A stretch of DNA of 64,000 bases from Microlunatus capsulatus (lineage in GTDB: Bacteria; Actinomycetota; Actinomycetes; Propionibacteriales; Propionibacteriaceae): positions 1,674,001-1,738,000 of the forward strand of contig NZ_JAGIOB010000001.1 of NCBI RefSeq assembly GCF_017876495.1, in the 5' to 3' direction. How positions within the stretch are numbered: the first letter of the stretch is position 1; each line of letters opens with the position of its first letter. Under the pieces are notes generated by a model. The model made no database searches, was not told the origin of the DNA, and saw only the letters and a program-made list of their open reading frames with translations. A program made the translations under genes and the position numbers. This document shows, piece after piece, positions 43,807-55,125 of this stretch.

Positions 43807-44681
43807 CGCGACCCCTCCCCCGGCAGCGGCTCGCTGCGGTGCGGCGGGCGGTCCTCGTCGTCGCCGTCCGCGGCCAGCGCCTTCATCGTGGCGTCGACCG
43901 GCCGGACGAGGTCCTGGCTGTCGAGGATCTCCCCGCGGGCCCGGAGCGTGGCGGAGACCGACAGCTCGGACACGGTGCCGTCGGGCAGCAGGGCCGGGGT
44001 GTCCACCGCGTTGTGCCGGGCGAAGACGCCCGGGGTCGGCAGCGGGCCGGGGTGCTCGCCGTGCTCGGCGTAGCGGCGCAGCCGGTCCGCGGCCAGGTCG
44101 CCCTGGGTGCGCTTCTTGGTCAGCCGCTCGCGGTGCGCCAGCACCATGGCCCCGACGGCGGCGGTGATGAGCAGCGCCGAGGTCGCCTCGAAGATGAAGA
44201 CGTAGCGGTTGAAGAGCAGCGCGGCGATGCCCTGGACGTTGCCGCCGTTCTCGGCGTTGGCGCCGCCGAGGCCCGCCGGCGGCTCGACCACCGCGTTGCC
44301 GATCGCGACGACCAGCAGGGCGCCGAAGGCGAGCCCCGCGAGGATCGCGAGCGGCCGCTGGCCCTTGATCGTCTCCACCAGCGAGTCGGCGGCGTCGACG
44401 CCGACGAGCATCAGCACGAAGAGGAAGAGCATGAGGATCGCGCCGGTGTAGACGATGATCTGCACCGCGAACAGGAACGGCGCGTCCTGGGCGGCGTACT
44501 GCACGGCCAGGGAGATCATCACCGTGGCCAGGCACAGCGCGGAGTGCACCGGCTTGCGGGACAGGATCATCCCCAGCGCGGCCAGCACCATGACGGGGGC
44601 GAGCAGCCAGAAGGCCACCTGCGCCCCGGTCACCATCGGGACGAGCACCATCGCCACCTGCTCGGGGGCCACGCCGCTCAC
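43803..44681 (-). CDS. nuoJ: NADH-quinone oxidoreductase subunit J
   Basis: 292 residues. The first 175 or so form the five-helix NuoJ core, with '[20 protein letters not shown]', '[20 protein letters not shown]' (the pi-bulge helix 3 with conserved Tyr and Gly) and '[20 protein letters not shown]'. The remaining 115 residues are a polar cytoplasmic tail rich in Arg, Asp and Pro, a common actinobacterial extension. GTG overlaps the nuoI stop. Confidence 0.95.
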   Translation of the reverse strand: MSGVAPEQVAMVLVPMVTGAQVAFWLLAPVMVLAALGMILSRKPVHSALCLATVMISLAVQYAAQDAPFLFAVQIIVYTGAILMLFLFVLMLVGVDAADSLVETIKGQRPLAILAGLAFGALLVVAIGNAVVEPPAGLGGANAENGGNVQGIAALLFNRYVFIFEATSALLITAAVGAMVLAHRERLTKKRTQGDLAADRLRRYAEHGEHPGPLPTPGVFARHNAVDTPALLPDGTVSELSVSATLRARGEILDSQDLVRPVDATMKALAADGDDEDRPPHRSEPLPGEGSR

Positions 44682-45316
44682 CGCCCCTCGCCCGACGCCA
44701 CGGCGGTGCCGGTGCCGGGCGTCTTGCGCGCCGTCTTCTTCTTGTTCAGGTAGCCCTGGTTCACCGGCTGCGGGACCGCGCCGCTGATGTCGCCGGCCCG
44801 GTCGTCGGGCCGGCCGGAGCCCGGCAGGCCGAGGAAGTAGGCCTGCTCGTCGTCGCCGAGGCGGCGCTCGTGCGGCGGTGCGTCCATCCCGGGCAGCAGC
44901 GGGGCCAGCAGGTCCGACTTCTCGTAGATGAGCGCGGCCCGGCTGTCGTCGGCCAGCTCGAACTCGTTGGTCATCGTGAGCGCCCGCGTCGGGCAGGCCT
45001 CGATGCAGAGCCCGCAGAGGATGCAGCGCAGGTAGTTGATCTGGTAGACGCGGCCGTAGCGCTCGCCCGGGGAGAACCGCTCGTCGTCGGTGTTCTGGGC
45101 GCCCTCGACGTAGATCGCGTCGGCCGGGCAGGCCCAGGCGCAGAGCTCGCAGCCCACGCACTTCTCCAACCCGTCGGGCCAGCGGTTGAGCTGGTGGCGG
45201 CCGTGGAAGCGCGGGGCCGTCACCTTCGGCTTCGTCGGGTAGTCCTCGGTGAAGGTCTTGCGGAACATGGTGCGGAAGGTGACGCCGAAGCCGGCGACCG
45301 GGTCGAACAGGCCCAT
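44678..45316 (-). CDS. nuoI: NADH-quinone oxidoreductase subunit I
   Basis: 212 residues. Two 4Fe-4S motifs (N6a and N6b) are Cys53, 56, 59 and 63 ('[16 protein letters not shown]') and Cys98, 101, 104 and 108 ('[16 protein letters not shown]'). An N-terminal amphipathic segment ('[20 protein letters not shown]') docks it to the membrane arm. The last 60 residues are a polar extension. ATG overlaps the nuoH stop (TGATG). It is a useful contrast to the shorter NuoI-like protein at 16101-16424. Confidence 0.96.
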   Translation of the reverse strand: MGLFDPVAGFGVTFRTMFRKTFTEDYPTKPKVTAPRFHGRHQLNRWPDGLEKCVGCELCAWACPADAIYVEGAQNTDDERFSPGERYGRVYQINYLRCILCGLCIEACPTRALTMTNEFELADDSRAALIYEKSDLLAPLLPGMDAPPHERRLGDDEQAYFLGLPGSGRPDDRAGDISGAVPQPVNQGYLNKKKTARKTPGTGTAVASGEGR

Positions 45317-46671
45317 CAGGCCTCTCCCCTCTCGGGTGCGGGTGCGGGCGGGTGGTCGGCGTCGCCGGGCAGGACCTGGGCCAGCTCGGGCAGCTCCTGG
45401 CCGCCCGTGGGGGGCACCGGGTAGCCGCCGGCGAAGGCGTCGAACTCCCCGGCGGGCGCCTCGGCCACGACGGGCTTGTCCTTCTCCCCGCCGAAGAACG
45501 AGGCGACGAGCAGGGCGACGAACACGACGGCGGCGGCCACCCAGAAGACCGGGGTGGCGAACCAGCCGTCGCGGCGGCCGACGCGGAAGGTGGCGACGAG
45601 CAGGATCCAGCCCAGCGAGATCGGGATGAGCCACTTCCAGCCGAAGCGCATGAACTGGTCGTAGCGCAGCCGCGGCAGCGTGCCGCGCAGCCAGACGAAC
45701 ACCGACAGCACGAGCACGACCTTGACGAGGAACCAGAGCAGGCCCCACCAGCCGGCGTCGGCGCCGTCGATCAGGCTGAACGGCAGCGGGGCGTGCCAGC
45801 CCCCGAGGAACAGCGTCGTGGCCAGGGCGGACACCGTGATCATGTTCATGTACTCGGCCATGAAGAACATCGCGAACCGCATCGAGGAGTACTCGGTGTG
45901 GAAGCCGCCCACCAGCTCGCCCTCGGCCTCGGGCAGGTCGAACGGCGCCCGGTTGGTCTCCCCCACCATCGCGATGAGGTAGATGAGGAACGAGGGGATC
46001 AGCTGCACCGCGAACCAGACGGGCAGGTCCTGGCCGAGGATGGTGACGGCCGGCTCGGCCTGCTTGGCCACGATCTCCGACGTGGACAGCGAGCCCGCGT
46101 AGAGGAAGACCGCGACGAGGGCCAGCCCCATCGCCACCTCGTAGCTGATCACCTGGGCGCTGGAGCGCAGGGCGCCCAGCAGGGCGTAGGTGGAGCCCGA
46201 CGACCAGCCGGCCAGCACGATCCCGTAGACCCCGATCGAGGCCACGGCGACGATGAAGAGCACCGAGACCGGCAGGTCGGTGACCTGCAGCGGCGTGGTG
46301 ATGTCGGTGAAGGGGATCCGCACCTCACCGGCCACCGGGATGACCGCGAAGGCCGTGATGGCCGGGACCGCGGTCACGAAGGGGGCCAGCATGAAGACGA
46401 CCTTGTCGGCCGCCTTCGGGGTGAAGTCCTCCTTGAACATGAGCTTCATGCCGTCGGCCAGGGACTGCAGCAGGCCGAACGGGCCGTTCATGTTGGGGCC
46501 CTTGCGGTGCTGCATGAAGCCGACCAGCCGGCGCTCGTACCAGATGGTGAAGAGCGTCAGGAGCAGCAGCAGCACCAGCGCGAGCAGGGCTTTCACCGCC
46601 ACCAGCCACCAGCGGTCGGCGAGGAAGGGGCCGAGGTCCAGCGGGGCCAGGACCAGCGTCGCGGTGCTCAT
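45316..46671 (-). CDS. nuoH: NADH-quinone oxidoreductase subunit H
   Basis: 451 residues with eight core membrane helices. It forms the quinone chamber with NuoB and NuoD. '[20 protein letters not shown]', '[20 protein letters not shown]', '[20 protein letters not shown]' and '[18 protein letters not shown]' hold the conserved Glu and Arg residues of the E-channel. The C-terminal 70 residues are a polar tail. ATG overlaps the nuoG stop. Confidence 0.96.
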   Translation of the reverse strand: MSTATLVLAPLDLGPFLADRWWLVAVKALLALVLLLLLTLFTIWYERRLVGFMQHRKGPNMNGPFGLLQSLADGMKLMFKEDFTPKAADKVVFMLAPFVTAVPAITAFAVIPVAGEVRIPFTDITTPLQVTDLPVSVLFIVAVASIGVYGIVLAGWSSGSTYALLGALRSSAQVISYEVAMGLALVAVFLYAGSLSTSEIVAKQAEPAVTILGQDLPVWFAVQLIPSFLIYLIAMVGETNRAPFDLPEAEGELVGGFHTEYSSMRFAMFFMAEYMNMITVSALATTLFLGGWHAPLPFSLIDGADAGWWGLLWFLVKVVLVLSVFVWLRGTLPRLRYDQFMRFGWKWLIPISLGWILLVATFRVGRRDGWFATPVFWVAAAVVFVALLVASFFGGEKDKPVVAEAPAGEFDAFAGGYPVPPTGGQELPELAQVLPGDADHPPAPAPERGEA

Positions 46672-49169
46672 GCGTGGCTCCTCTGCGCGCTCGGGTCGCC
46701 GGAGACCGACGTCGGCACCGGGACCGACACCTCCACCAGCGCGCCGGAGCCGGCGCCGAGGTGCTCGGCCAGGCCGAGGCCCGGCGCCCGTGCGGGCAGC
46801 CAGACCACGCCGTCGACCATGGCGGCGTCCACCTCCAGCGGGAGGGTGAGGGTGCCGCGGGGGCCGCGGATGGTGACCGCGTCGGTCAGCCCGGCGGCCG
46901 CGGCCGTGGACGCGTTCACCCGGGCCACCGGCGGCCGGGCGGTGGCCAGCAGGAAGGGCTCCCCGTCGGCCGCGCGGCTGTCGTCCAGCGCCAGCCGCCA
47001 GGTGGCCAGCACCAGCGTGGTGACGTCGGGCTCGGCCGGGCGGCCGGGGCCGATGTTCGGTGCGGCGGCGCGGGCGCCCTCCCAGGCGCCGAGCTCGGCC
47101 AGGTCGGCGCGCGCGCCCTCGGTGGTGCGGAAGCCCAGGTCGGCGCCGAAGCCCTCGGCGAGCGCGGCGAGCACCCGCAGGTCCGACATCGCGTTCGGCT
47201 GCGCCAGCACCGCGTCGAAGGGCCGCTCCCGGCCCTCCCAGGTGACGAAGGTGCCGCTGCGTTCGCTGACCAGGGCGACGGGGAAGACGACGTCGGCCCG
47301 CTCGGTGACCTCCGAGGCGCGGGTCTCGAGGCTGACGACGAAGCCGACCTCCTCCAGCGCCCGGCGGGCGGCGTGCGGGTCGGGCAGGTCCTGCAGCTCG
47401 ACGCCGGCGACCAGCAGGGCGCCGAGCCGGCCCTCGAGGGCGGCGTCGACCATCTGGCCGGCGTCGCGGCCGGGGTCGGCGGGCAGCGGGCCGACGCCCC
47501 AGGCGGCCTGGGTGTCGACGCGGGCGGAGGCGTCCAGGACCGGCCGGCCGCCCGGCAGCAGGCCGGGCAGGCAGCCGGCGTCGACGGCCCCGCGGTCCCC
47601 GGCCCGCCGGGGCACCCAGGCGAGCCGGGCCCCCGTCCGGGCGGCGAGCCGCAGGCAGGCGCTGAGGGCGCCGGTCGAGGTGGCGGCCCGCTCGCCGACG
47701 AGGACGACCGAGCGCGCGTCCAGCGGCAGGTCGAGCGCGTCGAGCACCGCGGCCTCACCGCCCGGCACCGCGGGCACGAGGGTGGCGCCCATCTTGGCCG
47801 CGCCGCGGCTGAGCAGCGGGGCGACCGTCCACGAGGTCAGGTCGGCCTTGCGGAAGGCCTTGCGCAGCCGGAGGAACAGCGTGCCGGCCTCCTCCTCGGG
47901 CTCCAGGCAGACCAGCAGCACCGACGAGGCCTGCTCCAGGTCGGCGAAGGTGACCCCGCGGCAGGTGCCGGCGACGGCGGCAGCCAGGAAACGGGCCTCC
48001 TCGTCGGAGTGCGGCCGGGCCCGGAAGTCGACGTCGTTGGTGCCCAGGACGGCGCGGGCGAACTTGGCGTAGCCGTAGGCGTCCTCGCGGGTGAGCCGGC
48101 CGCCGGTCAGCACCCCGACGCCGCGCGCCAGGGGCTCCCCCGCCTCGTCGGTCGACCCCTGCTGCGCGCGGCGCAGGCCCTCCACGGCGACGTCGATCGC
48201 CTCGGGCCAGGAGGCGGGCCGCAGCGTGCCGGCCTCGTGGTCGCGGACCAGCGGCCGGAGCAGCCGGTCCTGGCCGCGACCGGAGGCGAAGGCGAAGCGG
48301 TCCTTGTCGGTGATCCACTCCTCGTTGACCTCGGGGTCGTCACCGGCCAGCCGGCGCACGACGACGCCGCGCCGGTGGTCGACGCGGACCGCGGAGCCGC
48401 ACGCGTCGTGCTCGGCGACCGAGGGCGTCGAGGTGAGGTCGAAGGGGCGGGAGCGGAACCGGTAGGCCGCGTTGGTCAGCGCGCCGACCGGGCAGATCTG
48501 GATGGTGTTGCCCGAGAAGTAGGACTGGAACGGCTCGCGCTCGTAGATGCCGACCTGCTGCAGGGCCCCGCGCTCGACGAGGGCGATGAAGGGGTCGCCG
48601 GCGACCTGCTCGGAGAAGCGGGTGCAGCGGGCGCAGAGGACGCACCGCTCCCGGTCCAGCAGGATGTTCGCCGAGATGTTGACCGGCTTGGGGTAGGTCC
48701 GCTTGACGTCGTGGAACCGGCTCTCGGCGTAGCCGTGCGACATCGCCTGGTTCTGCAGCGGGCACTCCCCGCCCTTGTCGCAGATGGGGCAGTCGAGCGG
48801 GTGGTTGACCAGCAGGAACTCCATGTTCCCGTGCTGCGCCTTGTCCGCGACCGGGGAGGTGACCTGGGTCTTGACGACCATCCCGGCCGCGACCTCGAGG
48901 GTGCAGGAGGCCTGCGGCTTGGGGATGCCGCGGCCGTTGCCGGCGTCGGGCACCTCGACCAGGCACTGCCGGCAGGCGCCGACCGGGTCCAGCAGCGGGT
49001 GGTCGCAGAACCGCGGGATGTCGACGCCGATCAGCTCGGCGGCGCGGATGACCAGGGTGCCCTTGGGCACCGAGACCTCGACGTCGTCGATCGTCAGGGT
49101 GACGAGGTCCTCGCGCTGGGCGAGCTCGCCGCCGCCGCCGGCGCCCGTCGCCGGGCTGGTGACCGTCAT
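46668..49169 (-). CDS. nuoG: NADH-quinone oxidoreductase subunit G
   Basis: 833 residues. The N-terminal part has the 2Fe-2S N1b site ('[20 protein letters not shown]'), the His-ligated N5 region ('[20 protein letters not shown]') and the N4 4Fe-4S ligands ('[13 protein letters not shown]' and '[13 protein letters not shown]'). The C-terminal two thirds are a molybdopterin-oxidoreductase-like fold that has lost its cofactor function, as usual in NuoG. ATG 49169 overlaps the nuoF stop by four bases. Cytoplasmic peripheral arm. Confidence 0.96.
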   Translation of the reverse strand: MTVTSPATGAGGGGELAQREDLVTLTIDDVEVSVPKGTLVIRAAELIGVDIPRFCDHPLLDPVGACRQCLVEVPDAGNGRGIPKPQASCTLEVAAGMVVKTQVTSPVADKAQHGNMEFLLVNHPLDCPICDKGGECPLQNQAMSHGYAESRFHDVKRTYPKPVNISANILLDRERCVLCARCTRFSEQVAGDPFIALVERGALQQVGIYEREPFQSYFSGNTIQICPVGALTNAAYRFRSRPFDLTSTPSVAEHDACGSAVRVDHRRGVVVRRLAGDDPEVNEEWITDKDRFAFASGRGQDRLLRPLVRDHEAGTLRPASWPEAIDVAVEGLRRAQQGSTDEAGEPLARGVGVLTGGRLTREDAYGYAKFARAVLGTNDVDFRARPHSDEEARFLAAAVAGTCRGVTFADLEQASSVLLVCLEPEEEAGTLFLRLRKAFRKADLTSWTVAPLLSRGAAKMGATLVPAVPGGEAAVLDALDLPLDARSVVLVGERAATSTGALSACLRLAARTGARLAWVPRRAGDRGAVDAGCLPGLLPGGRPVLDASARVDTQAAWGVGPLPADPGRDAGQMVDAALEGRLGALLVAGVELQDLPDPHAARRALEEVGFVVSLETRASEVTERADVVFPVALVSERSGTFVTWEGRERPFDAVLAQPNAMSDLRVLAALAEGFGADLGFRTTEGARADLAELGAWEGARAAAPNIGPGRPAEPDVTTLVLATWRLALDDSRAADGEPFLLATARPPVARVNASTAAAAGLTDAVTIRGPRGTLTLPLEVDAAMVDGVVWLPARAPGLGLAEHLGAGSGALVEVSVPVPTSVSGDPSAQRSHA

Positions 49170-50494
49170 GCCTGACCTCCTCCGGACAGCGCGGGTTCGC
49201 GGACGAACACCGTGCTCCGCTCGTAGGGGAAGAGCTCCCAGGCCGGGGTGTGCATGGCGGCCTCGAACTCGTCCCGGAAGTACTTGATGGCCGAGCTGAT
49301 CGGGGACGTGGCCCCGTCGCCCAGGGCGCAGAAGGAGCGGCCCAGGATGTTCTCGCAGAGGTCGAGCAGCTTCTCGATGTCGCCCTCCTCGCCGCGGCCG
49401 GCCTCCATCCGCCCGAGGATCTGGACCAGCCACCAGGTGCCCTCGCGGCAGGGCGTGCACTTGCCGCAGGACTCGTGCTTGTAGAACTCGGTCCAGCGCA
49501 GCACGGTGCGGACCACCGAGGTGGTCTCGTCGAAGCACTGCAGCGCCTTGGTGCCCAGCATCGACTTCACGCTGGCGACGCCCTCGTAGTCCAGCGGCAC
49601 GTCGAGGTGCTCGGGGGTGAGGATCGGCGTCGACGAGCCGCCCGGGGTCCAGAACTTCAGCTGGTGCCCGGCGCGGATCCCGCCGGCGAGGTCGAGCAGC
49701 TGGCGCAGGGTGATGCCCAGGGGCGCCTCGAACTGCCCCGGCCGGGTGACGTGGCCCGAGAGCGAGTAGATCGTCATGCCCTTGGATTTCTCGGTCCCCA
49801 TCGAGGAGAACCAGGCCGCGCCGCGGGCGAGGATCGAGGGCACCGAGGCGATGGACTCGACGTTGTTGATCACCGTCGGGCTGGCGTAGAGCCCGGCGAC
49901 GGCGGGGAACGGCGGCCGCAGCCGCGGCTGGCCGCGCCGGCCCTCCAGCGAGTCGAGCAGCGCCGTCTCCTCGCCGCAGATGTAGGCGCCCGCACCGGCG
50001 TGCACGATGATCTCCAGGTCGTAGCCGGTGCCGAGGATGTTCTGCCCGGCGTAGCCCGCGGAGTAGGCCTCCCGGACCGCCTGCTGGAGGCGCCGCACCA
50101 CGTGCACGACCTCGCCGCGGACGTAGATGAACGCGGTGTGCGAGCGGATGGCGTAGGCCGAGATGATCACGCCCTCGACGAGCGTGTGCGGCGAGGCCAT
50201 CATCAGCGGGATGTCCTTGCAGGTGCCCGGCTCGGACTCGTCGGCGTTGACGACGAGGTACTTGGGCTTGGGGTTGTCCTGCGGGATGAAGCCCCACTTC
50301 ATGCCCGTCGGGAAGCCCGCGCCGCCGCGGCCGCGCAGGCCGGCGTCCTTGACCTGGGCGACGACGTCGGCGGGGTCCATGGTCAGCGCGGTGCGCAGGC
50401 CCTGGTAGCCGCCGGTGCGCTCGTAGTTCACGAGCTTCCAGGCCCGCTCGTCGCCCCAGTTGGCGGTGAGCACGGGGGTCAGCAGGTCGGTCAT
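49166..50494 (-). CDS. nuoF: NADH-quinone oxidoreductase subunit F
   Basis: 442 residues. The NADH and FMN sites are '[20 protein letters not shown]' and '[20 protein letters not shown]', and the N3 4Fe-4S ligands are in '[16 protein letters not shown]' plus '[16 protein letters not shown]'. It is the electron entry point of complex I, accepting hydride from NADH and working with NuoE. ATG overlaps the nuoE stop. Confidence 0.97.
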   Translation of the reverse strand: MTDLLTPVLTANWGDERAWKLVNYERTGGYQGLRTALTMDPADVVAQVKDAGLRGRGGAGFPTGMKWGFIPQDNPKPKYLVVNADESEPGTCKDIPLMMASPHTLVEGVIISAYAIRSHTAFIYVRGEVVHVVRRLQQAVREAYSAGYAGQNILGTGYDLEIIVHAGAGAYICGEETALLDSLEGRRGQPRLRPPFPAVAGLYASPTVINNVESIASVPSILARGAAWFSSMGTEKSKGMTIYSLSGHVTRPGQFEAPLGITLRQLLDLAGGIRAGHQLKFWTPGGSSTPILTPEHLDVPLDYEGVASVKSMLGTKALQCFDETTSVVRTVLRWTEFYKHESCGKCTPCREGTWWLVQILGRMEAGRGEEGDIEKLLDLCENILGRSFCALGDGATSPISSAIKYFRDEFEAAMHTPAWELFPYERSTVFVREPALSGGGQA

Positions 50495-51318
50495 GGCGTC
50501 TCCGTCGTCGACTCGTCGTCGGGCTGCTCGGGGGGCGGAGCGCTGGGCGCGTGCCAGCCGCGTTCCTTGGCGATCTGCAGGCCGAGCCGGGACGCCGGAC
50601 CCGACGTCGGGCCCTCGTCGGCGCGGCCGTCCGGGAAGCCGGCGAGGATCCGCTCGGTCTCCTTCCAGGTGACCACCCGGGCGCCGCGGGTCGCCTGCAC
50701 CGGCGTGCCGGCGCGCAGGGAGTCCACGACCTCGACAGCCCGCTCGGGCGTCGTGCCGTCGAAGAACTCCCAGTTGACCATCATCACGGGCGCGTAGTCG
50801 CAGGCCGCGTTGCACTCGAGGTGCTCGAGGGTGACCTGGCCGTCGTCGGTCGTCTCGTCGTTCCCGACGCCGAGGTGCTCCTGCAGCCGCGCGTAGACCT
50901 CGTCGCCCCCCATGATCGCGCAGAGCGCGGTGGTGCAGACCCCGACGTGGTACTTCCCGACCGGCCGTCGCTTGTACATCGTGTAGAAGGTCGCGACCCC
51001 GCTGACGTCGGCGGTGCTGATCCCGAGGATCGCGGCGCACGCCTCGATCCCGGCCGGCGTCACCCGCCCCTCGACGCTCTGCACCAGGTGCAGCATCGGC
51101 AGCAGCGCCGACCGCGCCTGCGGGTAGCGCCCCGCGATCATCCGCAGCTCGTCCAGCACCCCGTCGTCGATCAGGCTGACGGGCCCGTCGAAGTCGAGAC
51201 TGGGCTCGTCGAAGTGCGTCTTGAGGTGCCCGTGCCCGGCCAGCTCCTCGCTGGCGTTCGTCCCCGCGGGCGCACCCGCCCGTGCCCCGGGTCCCTGCGG
51301 CTCGACCGGCAGGCTCAT
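50491..51318 (-). CDS. nuoE: NADH-quinone oxidoreductase subunit E
   Basis: 275 residues. The 2Fe-2S (N1a) ligands lie in '[16 protein letters not shown]' and '[16 protein letters not shown]'. The thioredoxin-like core is about 50-215. The N terminus (about 40 residues) and C terminus are polar extensions. ATG 51318 has GAGGAGGA 5 bases upstream. Unlike every other junction between nuoB and nuoK, apart from two short gaps, this gene is separated from its neighbour (nuoD) by 328 bases. Confidence 0.95.
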   Translation of the reverse strand: MSLPVEPQGPGARAGAPAGTNASEELAGHGHLKTHFDEPSLDFDGPVSLIDDGVLDELRMIAGRYPQARSALLPMLHLVQSVEGRVTPAGIEACAAILGISTADVSGVATFYTMYKRRPVGKYHVGVCTTALCAIMGGDEVYARLQEHLGVGNDETTDDGQVTLEHLECNAACDYAPVMMVNWEFFDGTTPERAVEVVDSLRAGTPVQATRGARVVTWKETERILAGFPDGRADEGPTSGPASRLGLQIAKERGWHAPSAPPPEQPDDESTTETP

Positions 51319-51646
51319 GCCGTCCTCCTCGACCGTGAACGTGCGCCCCAGGGGACGCTGCTGACCGACGTGGTGGTCGCGGTGGCGACCCCCGGGCGGG
51401 GGTGGGCAGTGGACCCGTGCCGGCCGACGACGCGACCCGGGCCCCGCAGACGGCACGGTGGCGCCGGAGGTGCGTGGAGGACGCCCGGCCGGGTGGGTCG
51501 GGCGTTTGGCGCGGCGCGGAGCGCTAGCGGAGCGCCGCGCCGAGGGCGGGCCGGGCGTCCTCCACGGACGTCCGGCGCCGCACACGAGGGCCCTTCGACG
51601 AGCTCAGGGCGCGGGGAGCCGAGCTCGGGGAGCGCCGGGAGCGGGA
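51319..51646. repeat. nuoD-nuoE spacer: inverted copy of the nuoD 3' end, large nested palindrome and one dispersed repeat
   Basis: No gene is seen in these 328 bases. Three elements fill it. Bases 51365-51388 are the exact reverse complement of 51682-51705 inside nuoD. Bases 51461-51578 are a nested palindrome with stems of 8 (51461-51468/51571-51578), 17 (51474-51490/51549-51565) and 10 bases (51508-51517/51532-51541). A copy of the CCTTCGAC..GCTCAGG repeat lies at 51591-51609. The spacer is transcribed if nuo is one operon and would fold strongly. Confidence 0.75.
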
Positions 51647-53037
<1,391 letters not shown>

Positions 53038-53038
<1 letters not shown>

Positions 53039-53907
53039 CAGGTGTAGCTCCTCCGCTGGTCGGGGGGCGCCACGGCGGCCCCCTTGTACTCCACGGGAAT
53101 CCCGCCGAGCGGGTAGTCCTTGCGCTGCGGGTGACCGGGCCAGTCGTCCGGCATGAGGATCCGCGTCAGGGCCGGGTGGCCGTCGAAGATGACGCCGAAC
53201 ATGTCCCACGTCTCGCGCTCGTGCCAGTCGGCCGTGGGGTAGGTGGGGACCACCGAGGGCAGGTGCGGGTCGGCGTCGGGCACGGAGACCTCGAGCCGGA
53301 TCCGCCGGTTGTGGGTCATCGACTGCAGGTGGTAGACGACGTGCAGCTCCGCCCCCGCGTCGGCCGGGTAGTGCACGCCGGACACGCTGCTGCAGAACTC
53401 GAAGCGCAGCTGGGCGTCGTCGCGCAGGTGCCGGACCAGGGCCGGCAGGTGCTGGCGGGCGACGTGGAAGGTGATCTCGCCCCGGTGCACGACGACCTTG
53501 GTGATGACGTCGGAGGAGTTGGGCAGCAGCTCCCCCACTCGGTCGTGCACCGAGTCCCACCAGCCGCCGAAAGGCGGCTGCACGGCGGAGGGGAACTCGA
53601 TCGTCTTCGTCAGGCCGCCGTAGCCGGAGGTGTCGCCGGTGCCGCGGACGCCGAACATCCCGCGCCGGGTCTCCAGCACCTCGGCCGCGGGCTGGCCCGC
53701 GGCGGCCAGCTCGGAGCGGTCCTCCCCGGCCTCGGTCTCGTCGGTGGCCACGTCGGGCGCGGCGCCGGTCAGCGAGCCGGGCTTCGTGCCGGCGTCGGGG
53801 GCCGACTCCCCCTCGGGGACGGCGCCCTTGACGCGCGCCTTGGCGTCGGACTCGGCGTTGATCGGCTCCCCGCTCGCGGTGCGGTCGCCCCGGGTGTCGT
53901 CGCTCAC
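53038..53907 (-). CDS. nuoC: NADH-quinone oxidoreductase subunit C
   Basis: 289 residues. The 30-kDa signature is '[20 protein letters not shown]' followed by '[16 protein letters not shown]'. Residues 1-80 are an acidic, low-complexity extension ('[20 protein letters not shown]' and similar) of the kind seen in actinobacterial NuoC. It bridges NuoD and NuoB in the peripheral arm. GTG overlaps the nuoB stop. Confidence 0.95.
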
Positions 53908-54458
53908 CGCAGCAGGCCCTTGAGCTCGCGCGTCGACGGCGCCTCGAGCTGCGCCTGCTCGGCGGCCGCCGCCACCTCGGCCGCGTGGGTGCCGATCGGG
54001 GTGTGGGCCACCTTGTCCTTGAGCTTGAACATGGCGTCGATCAGCATCTCGGGCCGCGGCGGGCAGCCGGGCAGGTACATGTCGACGGGGACGACGTGGT
54101 CGACGCCCTGGACGATCGCGTAGTTGTTGAACATGCCGCCGGTGCTGGCGCAGACGCCCATGGCGAGCACCCACTTGGGGTTGGGCATCTGGTCGTAGAT
54201 CTGGCGCAGGACCGGGGCCATCTTCTGGCTCACCCGGCCGGCGACGATCATCAGGTCGGCCTGGCGCGGCGAGGCCCGGAAGACCTCCTGGCCCCAGCGG
54301 CCGGAGTCGTAGCGGGGCGCGCCGTAGGTCATCATCTCGATGGCGCAGCAGGCCAGGCCGAAGGTGGCCGGCCAGAAGGCGGCGCTGCGCATGTACCCGA
54401 ACAGGCCCTCGACCGTGGTCAGCAGGACCCCGCTGGGCAGCTTCTCCTCGACACCCAT
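53904..54458 (-). CDS. nuoB: NADH-quinone oxidoreductase subunit B
   Basis: 184 residues. N2 cluster ligands are Cys37-Cys38 ('[11 protein letters not shown]'), Cys103 ('[13 protein letters not shown]') and Cys132 ('[10 protein letters not shown]'). The quinone-side loop '[20 protein letters not shown]' is intact, unlike the orphan NuoB-like protein at 17002-17403. N2 passes electrons to menaquinone. ATG 54458; a 60-base gap separates it from nuoA. Confidence 0.97.
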   Translation of the reverse strand: MGVEEKLPSGVLLTTVEGLFGYMRSAAFWPATFGLACCAIEMMTYGAPRYDSGRWGQEVFRASPRQADLMIVAGRVSQKMAPVLRQIYDQMPNPKWVLAMGVCASTGGMFNNYAIVQGVDHVVPVDMYLPGCPPRPEMLIDAMFKLKDKVAHTPIGTHAAEVAAAAEQAQLEAPSTRELKGLLR

Positions 54459-54518
54459 CTCAGCTCTTCCCTCGTGCGGTGGTGGCGGTGCGGTGCGTGG
54501 TGCGCGCGCCGGGCGCGG

Positions 54519-54878
54519 TCAGTCCCATTCCAGGCCCCCGCGCCGCAGGACGTAGATGTAGGCGACGAAGACGGTGACGATGAACAGCACCATCTCGACC
54601 AGCGCGAAGGTGCCCATCAGGTCGAACGAGGCGGCCCACGGGTACAGGAAGACGATCTCGATGTCGAAGACGATGAAGAGCATCGCGGTGATGTAGTACT
54701 TCACCGGGAACCGGCCGCCGCCGACGGGCTGGGGGGTGGGCTCGATGCCGCACTCGTAGGAGTCGTACTTGGCCCGGTTGTAGCGGCCCGGCCCCACCAG
54801 CAGGCTCGTGACGATCGTCAGCGCGACGAAACCGGCCGCGAGGGCCAGCAGGATCACGATGCCGAGGTAGGGGTTCAT
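54519..54878 (-). CDS. nuoA: NADH-quinone oxidoreductase subunit A
   Basis: 119 residues with three membrane helices. The family signature is 'YDSYECGIEPTPQPVGGGRF' followed by 'YYITAMLFIVFDIEIVFLYP', with the conserved Cys, Glu and Asp of the loop and helix 2. First gene of the nuoA-N operon. The ATG has GGAAGGG about 7 bases upstream. The operator-like palindrome at 54929-54948 lies 51-70 bases upstream. Confidence 0.96.
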   Translation of the reverse strand: MNPYLGIVILLALAAGFVALTIVTSLLVGPGRYNRAKYDSYECGIEPTPQPVGGGRFPVKYYITAMLFIVFDIEIVFLYPWAASFDLMGTFALVEMVLFIVTVFVAYIYVLRRGGLEWD

Positions 54879-54928
54879 GACCGCCCTTCCACCGTCGTCG
54901 TCGACGTGTCGTCAGAGGTTCGCGAGTG

Positions 54929-54948
54929 CTCGTGAATGTCTTCACGAG
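54929..54948. promoter_or_regulatory. Rex-like redox operator upstream of nuoA
   Basis: CTCGTGAATGTCTTCACGAG is a perfect palindrome of two 8-base arms with a 4-base spacer. Its core GTGAAnnnnTTCAC matches the Rex operator pattern (TTGTGAAnnnnTTCACAA, and TGTGAACnnnTTCACA in Streptomyces) apart from C for T at the flanks. Rex senses NADH/NAD+ and controls nuo in Streptomyces. The site is in the divergent region shared with the reductase gene at 55126. The rex gene is not in the window. Confidence 0.6.
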
Positions 54949-55125
54949 GTCCGTGCAGGCTCACTGTACGACGCGCTGCCGACACTTCCGCCACCCGGAT
55001 ACGAGGGCGTGCCGCCCGGTTCTTGGAACGATTTACGCAACGGTTCCCGCGCGGAATTGGCGCGCGGCACCCGGTGGCAGGATGGCGGGGTCCGGGCGAC
55101 GGGCACGAGCGACGGGCGGGGGCAG

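Noticed and set aside
45352-48072. Open frame of 906 codons on the plus strand opposite nuoH and nuoG
   Set aside because: Antisense shadow. The opposite strand carries the nuoH and nuoG motifs in full.
54877-55125. In-frame 5' extension of the geranylgeranyl-reductase-like gene
   Set aside because: It runs through the nuoA promoter and Rex-like palindrome, its translation looks random, and a good start with a ribosome site lies at 55126.
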